Made by a program: the position numbers and the translations under genes. The notes beneath the pieces are model-generated. The model was not told the DNA's origin. It ran no database searches and saw only the letters and a program-made list of their open reading frames with translations. Of a stretch of 44,353 bases of DNA, positions 39,369 through 44,353 are shown piece after piece. The DNA is from Phycisphaeraceae bacterium (GTDB taxonomy: Bacteria > Planctomycetota > Phycisphaerae > Phycisphaerales > Phycisphaeraceae). Position 1 is the first letter of the stretch. The number at the start of each line of letters is the position of its first letter. The DNA is taken from the NCBI GenBank assembly GCA_020848195.1, contig JADLAP010000242.1:1-44353 (forward strand), in the 5' to 3' direction.

Positions 39369-40576
39369 CGCCAAAACCGATCCCGCTGGCTGTGAATCAT
39401 GCCCACCGGATGCGTCAGCAGCATGCTGACGACGACGGCAATGAGCGTGGTCGGCATCAGGTGTAGGCCGGCCATGCCGGTGACGACGAGCATGGAGCCT
39501 AACGGCGTTTTGGTGACGCCGGCATTGGTGGCAGCCATCATCGCGGCGATGAGGACAATTTCGTTGGTCTGGGGCAACGCGATGTGCATGAGCCGTGCTA
39601 CGGCAGCGCCCATGAAAAATAGGGGAATGATAAAGCCGCCGCGCCATCCGCAGGCAAGCGTGACCGTGGTGGCGAGAAGCTTGGCGACGGCGGCCAGCGC
39701 GAGGGTCGACGCCACCGGATGTTGTTGCATCACGTCGGACAGTTGCGTTTCGCCGAAGGTCAGCGCCCAGGGCGTAGCCATGCCCAGGACGCCAAGGACG
39801 GCGCCGCCGAGGACCGGTCTCAGCCACGCGGGCAGAGGGTGGAGGAGTCGTCGCGCGGACAGGTTCAGGCCGGTGAATCCCGCAGCGATGACCGCCGCTG
39901 CAACGCCAGCTATCGCGGCCCAGGCCAAGTCCACCGGCCGCAGCGAGCCGGCGTCGGGGAAATGCCACACCGGCGTCAGACCGCATCCCGTGGCCAGCAT
40001 GTAAACCAGGTAGCCGGACAGGGAGCCGATGACGGCGGGCATAAGGGCTTCGTAATACTCCAGGCCGCGACGATGCAGGATTTCCAGGGCGAAAATGGCT
40101 GCACCCAGCGGAACGCCAAAGAGCACGGTAAAGCCCGCCGCCATGCCGGTGATGGTCAGGATGCGCCGATCGGTCACGGAGGCCAAGCGTTTGCGGGCCA
40201 GCCAACTGGCCAGGCTGCCGGTGGTTTGCACAAGCGGGGCTTCCGGTCCCGCCGCCCCGCCGACCGCGATACACAACAGCGAGGTGGGCAACAGCGATCG
40301 CAAGGCGCGAAGGTCTTTCGCTCCGCCTTCCACGTGAACGTTATCCACCAGCAGTTCCACATCACCGCTGCTGCCCAACCACCAGGTCAGTCCCGCCACC
40401 ATGAGGCCGACGCCGATCATCACGAACAGGTGACTCCACGTGGAAGCATGCTGAGGCGACAACCATGTTTCCATCCATCGCAATGCGGAGAGATAGGCGA
40501 AACCCACGCCGCCGCCGAGTGCGCCGACAAGGACCAGGACGAGGAAATGATCGGGCAACAAGGATCGTTTCGGCAT
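39341..40576 (-). CDS. ClC-family chloride channel/antiporter
   Basis: 411 residues with about ten hydrophobic helices. Selectivity-filter motifs: AAGPEAPLVQ (GxEGP-type, with the gating Glu kept but Gly changed to Ala), GMAAGFTVLFGVPLGAAIFALE, and GWRGGFIIPLFFMGA. These proteins carry chloride or exchange it for protons. No C-terminal CBS domains. ATG 40576 is preferred: GGAG lies about 9 bases upstream and TACAAT (40618-40613) further up is a likely -10. The C-terminal residues RTAAKTPRL and the TGA stop come from the hairpin repeat at 39341-39368. Confidence 0.9.
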   Translation of the reverse strand: MPKRSLLPDHFLVLVLVGALGGGVGFAYLSALRWMETWLSPQHASTWSHLFVMIGVGLMVAGLTWWLGSSGDVELLVDNVHVEGGAKDLRALRSLLPTSLLCIAVGGAAGPEAPLVQTTGSLASWLARKRLASVTDRRILTITGMAAGFTVLFGVPLGAAIFALEILHRRGLEYYEALMPAVIGSLSGYLVYMLATGCGLTPVWHFPDAGSLRPVDLAWAAIAGVAAAVIAAGFTGLNLSARRLLHPLPAWLRPVLGGAVLGVLGMATPWALTFGETQLSDVMQQHPVASTLALAAVAKLLATTVTLACGWRGGFIIPLFFMGAAVARLMHIALPQTNEIVLIAAMMAATNAGVTKTPLGSMLVVTGMAGLHLMPTTLIAVVVSMLLTHPVGMIHSQRDRFWRTAAKTPRL

Positions 40577-40626
40577 CGGTGCGGGACTCCGAGGACCGGG
40601 GTAGGGACAGAAATTGTAGGAGGCTG

Positions 40627-40643
40627 CGGCGGCTTCTCCGCCG
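40627..40643. terminator. Short GC hairpin after the kinase gene
   Basis: CGGCGG-CTTCT-CCGCCG (40627-40643) lies 7 bases beyond the kinase gene's stop and upstream of the ClC promoter. It may end the kinase message. Confidence 0.4.
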
Positions 40644-40649
40644 TTGTTG

Positions 40650-43600
40650 TCAGTTACTTCGCCGACCGAAGAACCAGCCGACGACACAGAGGGCGATGCC
40701 GCCGAGCCAGCAGGCGTGGTCGCTGTGCAGCGGTCCCAGTTGCAGTTTGGCCAGGTCATCGACGGGGATGTGGTTGCCCAGCAGCAGCAGGGCCAGGCCG
40801 GGCAGGAGGAAGACGGTCATGCGTGTGCCGGTGAAGAAGACGGAGGCGATCAGGACCAGACCCGCCAGACCGCTGCCGTAGCCGGAGAGCTGGTTGGCGA
40901 TGAAGTCGGGCACGCCGGGGAAGGTCAGGGGCTGGTAGCTTCGGCTGGCGCTGGTGGCGGACTCGGCGGAGGAGACGAAATCCTGCAGATTTTTGATGTT
41001 CTGCATCTGCTGGAGATCGGCTGCGCTGCCGGTGATGACGTGGTTGTGTCGGAGCCAGAGGACGCAGAAGGCGACGAGGGCGACGCCGACGAGGAAGCGT
41101 GCGCGGGCGCCGAAGAGGAGGTTGCCCAGGCCGATGATGCGGATGGAGATTCCTTCGGGTTGGGGTTTGCGCTGGCCGGTGACGGCGTCTTCGTCGCCGT
41201 AAAGGACTTTGTGGACCTGCAGGGGTTGTGCGAGGACGCCCGCGGGAAGGGTCTGGCCTTCGGCGGTGTTTTCGACGGCGTTGACCTGGGCGCGGAACTG
41301 AGCGGCGGCGGTGACGAGGTGATCCGCGGCGGCCTGAGCCTGGAGCGTCGCGTCCTCGTCGCTGGCGCCTTTGGCCTTGAGTTTGGCGCGTTCGATTTTT
41401 TCCAGGTGTTTGCGCTGTCGGTCGAGATCGCGCTGGCGGAGGCGCTGATCGATCCAGTGGACGATGACGTCGCGCCACAGGCCGTAGCGCCGGCGGGGCC
41501 TGCCGTCGTCGCCGCGGCCCCATTTGTGGCGGGCGCTGACCATGTCCTCGTAGCCGAACAGGGCTTCGTAGAACGGCTCCCAGTTGGACCCGCTGTATTT
41601 GCAGACGAAGCGGCGCAGGGCTTCTTCCTCCAGGCCGCGAAGTCTCATGCTCTTGAGCAGGTCCCGCACGCTGGCCAGCGGCGTGGCGCGCTGACGGGCG
41701 AGGCGGCGGTCGACGGTGAAGTGGAATCCCGCGGCCGAGGCGGCGCCGAGAACGCCCAGGAGCAGCCAAGTCAGCGGTCCGGTGGCAAGGATCAGTCCCG
41801 CAACGACCAGCGCGCCCGCGCCCCAGGTGGCCCAGTCGGCCAGACTGCCGCCGAAAATCATCTGGCGCAGTCTCGTGAACAGGTGCGACTTCTGACGCAC
41901 GCCCAGCAGCACGCTGTAGCACGCCGTGGTGGAAAGCCAGTACGCCAGCGTCACCATCACGGGCCTGGCCCACTGGAAATAGCCGAAGCAGAACATCATC
42001 GCGATGCAGAAGCTGCTGAAGAGCAGGATGGTCAGCTTGCGGATGCGGGCCATCTCGGCGTCGTTGTAGGCATCGACCGCTTCCTCCAGCACGCGGGCGT
42101 GTTCCTCGCGCGGCGTGAACGGCCCGGCGGAAGCCAGACCCAGGTAGTCCTGCAGCGCGTCGATCACCGCGGTCATGTTCGGGTAGCGGTCGGCGGGATC
42201 CTTGGCCACCATTTTCATGATGATGGCGGACAGGCTCCTGGGCACGCGGCTGACGACCACCTCCGGCGGCGTTACCGGCTCGGTCTGGTGCTTGGTCATC
42301 ACCTCGTGAATGGTTTTGCCCTCGAAGATCGGCTTGCCGGTGACGAGGGAATAGAGGCTGCAGCCGAGGGAGTAGATGTCGGCGCGGACATCGACGCCGC
42401 GGGCGTCGCGGGCCTGCTCGGGCGCCATGTAGGCCGGCGTGCCCATGGCGATGTCGGCGATGGTGACCCCGGCGGTGGTGCTGAGCTTGGTGGCGCGGGG
42501 GATGTAGACCTTCGGCTCCGCCACGGGATTGGGCGCCAGGGCGGGCTTGTCCGCTTCGGCGCGTTCCTCGATTTCCACTGAAGCCGGCGTCTTGACCAGG
42601 CCCAGGTCCGCGACTTTCACCACGCCGTGATCGTTGAGCATCAGGTTGTCCGGCTTGATGTCGCGGTGAATCATGCCGTGTTCGTGGGCGAAGAGCAGGC
42701 CGCGCGCCGCCTGGAGGATGTAGCCCGCCGCTTCTTCCGGATCGAGCTTGCCCTTGTCCTCCAGCAGGTGCTGAAGCGACTGGCCGGCGACGAATTCCAT
42801 GCTGAAATAGGGGGTGCTGCGGTCTTCGCCGATGTCGTAAATCTGCACGACGTTGTGATGGACGAGTTGGGCGGCGGCGTAGGCTTCGCGGGTGAAGCGG
42901 GAGAGGAAGACCGGGTCCTGCGCCCACTGCGCGTTCATGGTCTTGACCGCCACCTGCCGGTCGAGCGAGAGCTGACGGGCGAGGTAGACGCAGCCCATGC
43001 CGCCCTGGCCCAGCAGCTTGACGATCTGGTAGCCGCCGAGGTTGCCGGACAGTTCATCGGGCATGGAGATCGGAACGATCTCGCGGACGGGTGGCTTGAA
43101 GGCCAGCGAGCGGGGCAGGGCCTGGACATTGGGCAGGGTGGCGTCGCTGGAGGCAGGTGGCGTGGCGGGTGCGGAGGGCAACGTGGCGTCGGCGGAAGCG
43201 GCGGCGGGAGCCGCGGTGCCGGCGAGGGTGATGTCGTCGTCTTCGATCGTGGCCCGCAACGGCTTGGACGGCAGGGTATCGCCGACGGGATCGCGGACGG
43301 GGGGCCGATTGGCGCTGGTTCCCGCCAGCGTTTTGCCCGCCATCGGCGACTCCGGACGCGGCGGTCGAGGCGCGGCGCCGGTCGAAGGCAGCGTCGTGCC
43401 GGCATCGTTGCTCAGGTCGATGTCGTCGATGCTGATGTCGTCCGAGGATTGGCCGAGCAACATGCCCGATCCGCTGGCGCTGGGGCTGATGACGGGATCG
43501 GAGCTGAGGCCGATGGGCGACTCCGGCCGCTGAGGCCGGCTGATCGACGGCGGGGCCACCGCCAGAGGCGACTCCGGCCGATTGCCGCCGCCGTCTTCCG

Positions 43601-44114
43601 TGGCTTCCGGGGTTTCCGGGGCGGAGGCCGGGTCCGGCACAAGGGTCGGTTCCACCGCGTCGTCTTCGTCGTCCGCGACCGGGCTTGCCGAGGCCAGCGT
43701 CGCCAGATACTCGCCCGGCATCTTCGGCTGCGACATCAGTTCCGCCTGCAGATCCTCCACTGTCGCCGGCTTGTCGGATCCCAGCGTCTGGCTGGAACCG
43801 ATTTCCGTCAGCTCGCCGCCATCCTCCGGCTCCGGCGGCAACGCGCCAGCTGCGGGACTCTGGCCCGTATCCCCGTTCTCGCCCGTGGTCTTGAACTGCT
43901 GTTTCCGGCGGGCACGCTTGATCGCCAGCGCCTGCAGCAGGCGCTGCTGCATCTCCTCCACCGAAGCGAAAATCCCCACGCGGAGATTGTCCTCCGGCCC
44001 CTCCACGTACATCCCGAAGCCCTTCTTGCACTTGGCGCAGGCCATCGCGTAAGAACGTCGCTTGACGTTCTTCAGCATGATCCTGTGACCGCAATGAGGG
44101 CAACGGACCAGCAC
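40650..44114 (-). CDS. Ser/Thr protein kinase with zinc ribbon and membrane tail
   Basis: 1154 residues from GTG 44114. An N-terminal zinc ribbon (CPHC 5-8, CAKC 26-29) is followed by a disordered Pro/Ser/Asp-rich linker (about 75-345) with RPESP three times (179-183, 196-200, 253-257). The kinase domain (about 360-655) has GQGGMG (369-374), K391, HRDIKPDN (483-490), DLG (503-505) and APEQ (564-567); the stretch between DLG and APE is about 60 residues, much longer than usual. Then come membrane helices at about 694-712, 716-738, 763-795, a charged helical section (860-945), and more helices at 1005-1020, 1081-1113, 1134-1149. All catalytic residues are present. The start was chosen for GGGAG 7 bases upstream and because a TTG at 44189 would precede the predicted transcription start. 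Confidence 0.92.
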   Translation of the reverse strand: MLVRCPHCGHRIMLKNVKRRSYAMACAKCKKGFGMYVEGPEDNLRVGIFASVEEMQQRLLQALAIKRARRKQQFKTTGENGDTGQSPAAGALPPEPEDGGELTEIGSSQTLGSDKPATVEDLQAELMSQPKMPGEYLATLASASPVADDEDDAVEPTLVPDPASAPETPEATEDGGGNRPESPLAVAPPSISRPQRPESPIGLSSDPVISPSASGSGMLLGQSSDDISIDDIDLSNDAGTTLPSTGAAPRPPRPESPMAGKTLAGTSANRPPVRDPVGDTLPSKPLRATIEDDDITLAGTAAPAAASADATLPSAPATPPASSDATLPNVQALPRSLAFKPPVREIVPISMPDELSGNLGGYQIVKLLGQGGMGCVYLARQLSLDRQVAVKTMNAQWAQDPVFLSRFTREAYAAAQLVHHNVVQIYDIGEDRSTPYFSMEFVAGQSLQHLLEDKGKLDPEEAAGYILQAARGLLFAHEHGMIHRDIKPDNLMLNDHGVVKVADLGLVKTPASVEIEERAEADKPALAPNPVAEPKVYIPRATKLSTTAGVTIADIAMGTPAYMAPEQARDARGVDVRADIYSLGCSLYSLVTGKPIFEGKTIHEVMTKHQTEPVTPPEVVVSRVPRSLSAIIMKMVAKDPADRYPNMTAVIDALQDYLGLASAGPFTPREEHARVLEEAVDAYNDAEMARIRKLTILLFSSFCIAMMFCFGYFQWARPVMVTLAYWLSTTACYSVLLGVRQKSHLFTRLRQMIFGGSLADWATWGAGALVVAGLILATGPLTWLLLGVLGAASAAGFHFTVDRRLARQRATPLASVRDLLKSMRLRGLEEEALRRFVCKYSGSNWEPFYEALFGYEDMVSARHKWGRGDDGRPRRRYGLWRDVIVHWIDQRLRQRDLDRQRKHLEKIERAKLKAKGASDEDATLQAQAAADHLVTAAAQFRAQVNAVENTAEGQTLPAGVLAQPLQVHKVLYGDEDAVTGQRKPQPEGISIRIIGLGNLLFGARARFLVGVALVAFCVLWLRHNHVITGSAADLQQMQNIKNLQDFVSSAESATSASRSYQPLTFPGVPDFIANQLSGYGSGLAGLVLIASVFFTGTRMTVFLLPGLALLLLGNHIPVDDLAKLQLGPLHSDHACWLGGIALCVVGWFFGRRSN

Positions 44115-44189
44115 CGGCACACTCCCTGCCCCAACAACCCGGTGGCTACGGTGGCCATCCCTCTCCCCAGTGGATATGGCGCTGGGCAA

Positions 44190-44218
44190 AGACTAAATGC
44201 CGCGGTCGTCAGGGTCAA
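44190..44218 (-). promoter_or_regulatory. Probable promoter of the kinase gene
   Basis: On the minus strand: -35 TTGACC (44218-44213), 17-bp spacer, -10 TAGTCT (44195-44190). The start of transcription would be near 44183, giving a leader of about 70 bases before GTG 44114. Confidence 0.5.
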
Positions 44219-44256
44219 GACGGGATGGCGGTTTCGTAAGCGGAATCTGTGCGATT

Positions 44257-44343
44257 GACGGGACGCACGGGCAGTTTGCCCGCGGCTGGAGCAGAGATGC
44301 TGTTAACGTCATTCGCAGCCGCGGCAAACTGCCCGCGCGTCCC
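44257..44343. repeat. Inverted pair of GTT-loop hairpins
   Basis: CGGGCA-GTT-TGCCCG (44268-44282) with flanks GGGACG and GCTGG, and its inverted partner near 44318-44343 (CCGCGGCAAACTGCCCGCG core). Together they also form one large inverted repeat. Nothing else is seen in 44219-44353. Confidence 0.7.
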
Positions 44344-44353
44344 GATTCGTCCG

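Noticed and set aside
44115-44189. TTG start at 44189 for the kinase
   Set aside because: It lies at or upstream of the predicted transcription start and adds a 25-residue segment without conserved character before the zinc ribbon.
40644-44258. Two long plus-strand frames (40644-42581 and 42627-44258)
   Set aside because: Both are antisense to the giant kinase, whose catalytic motifs fix the coding strand.
1-44353. CRISPR array, tRNA or rRNA genes
   Set aside because: No regularly spaced identical repeats with unique spacers, no cloverleaf with a TTCGA loop and acceptor pairing, and no rRNA-like conserved stretches were seen by eye. A dedicated scan could still find a tRNA I missed.

Overview
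The window is a compact, GC-rich bacterial chromosome segment with about 38 protein-coding genes on both strands and no rRNA, tRNA or CRISPR that I can see. The gene mix (RHS/YD-repeat protein with a poly-serine linker, a very large zinc-ribbon Ser/Thr kinase with a membrane tail, GAF-SpoIIE phosphatase, DUF58/transglutaminase pair, PIN-PhoH, DUF4432, GH4, many sugar-isomerase-like TIM barrels) and intergenic spaces crowded with inverted repeats suggest a planctomycete, most likely Phycisphaerae-like. That assignment is inference from content, not a search result.

Layout. 1-1.8 kb: an RHS gene on the minus strand, broken by a short AT-rich stop-containing stretch and running off the left edge. 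1.8-3.4 kb: a small 2[4Fe-4S] ferredoxin, a doubtful proline-rich small ORF, and a CheW protein with a zinc-binding CZB domain inserted in it. 4-7.3 kb: asd, then LmbE-type deacetylase, tadA and a methyltransferase in one tight run. 7.4-10.8 kb (minus): FtsK/SpoIIIE translocase and dUTPase. 11-17.6 kb: lipoprotein, sugar isomerase-like protein, secreted protein, DUF4432 (minus), FmdB zinc ribbon, a cysteine-rich Fe-S-like protein, PHP protein (minus), Rieske protein, greA. 17.9-22.3 kb: secreted TPR protein, GAF-SpoIIE phosphatase, ArsR/SRPBCC pair (minus) with a recognisable promoter and operator. 22.6-27.3 kb: scpB, lipoprotein, DUF58, transglutaminase run. 27.3-31.7 kb: an AraC regulator divergent from an aminotransferase/deacetylase/isomerase operon, the whole segment bounded by 152-bp direct repeats. 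31.8-37.9 kb: PIN-PhoH, threonylcarbamoyl-AMP synthase, GH4 glycosidase, hldE, Dabb protein. 38-44 kb: a phosphoglycerate kinase homologue with lost catalytic residues, a ClC channel (minus) and the giant kinase (minus).

The most unusual signal is between the genes. Intergenic DNA carries several families of short inverted repeats. Two are hairpins with a fixed loop (AAGA, or GTT/GTC) and fixed flanks but stems that change from copy to copy with compensating bases. They are often nested inside longer outer arms of other families, occupy nearly every convergent gene junction, and in three genes supply the C-terminal codons, in two of them also the stop codon. The direct repeats that bound the 27.3-31.7 kb gene cluster are built from the same elements. 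Other protein-level oddities are the CheW-CZB insertion, the degenerate phosphoglycerate kinase, and the kinase with an expanded activation loop.
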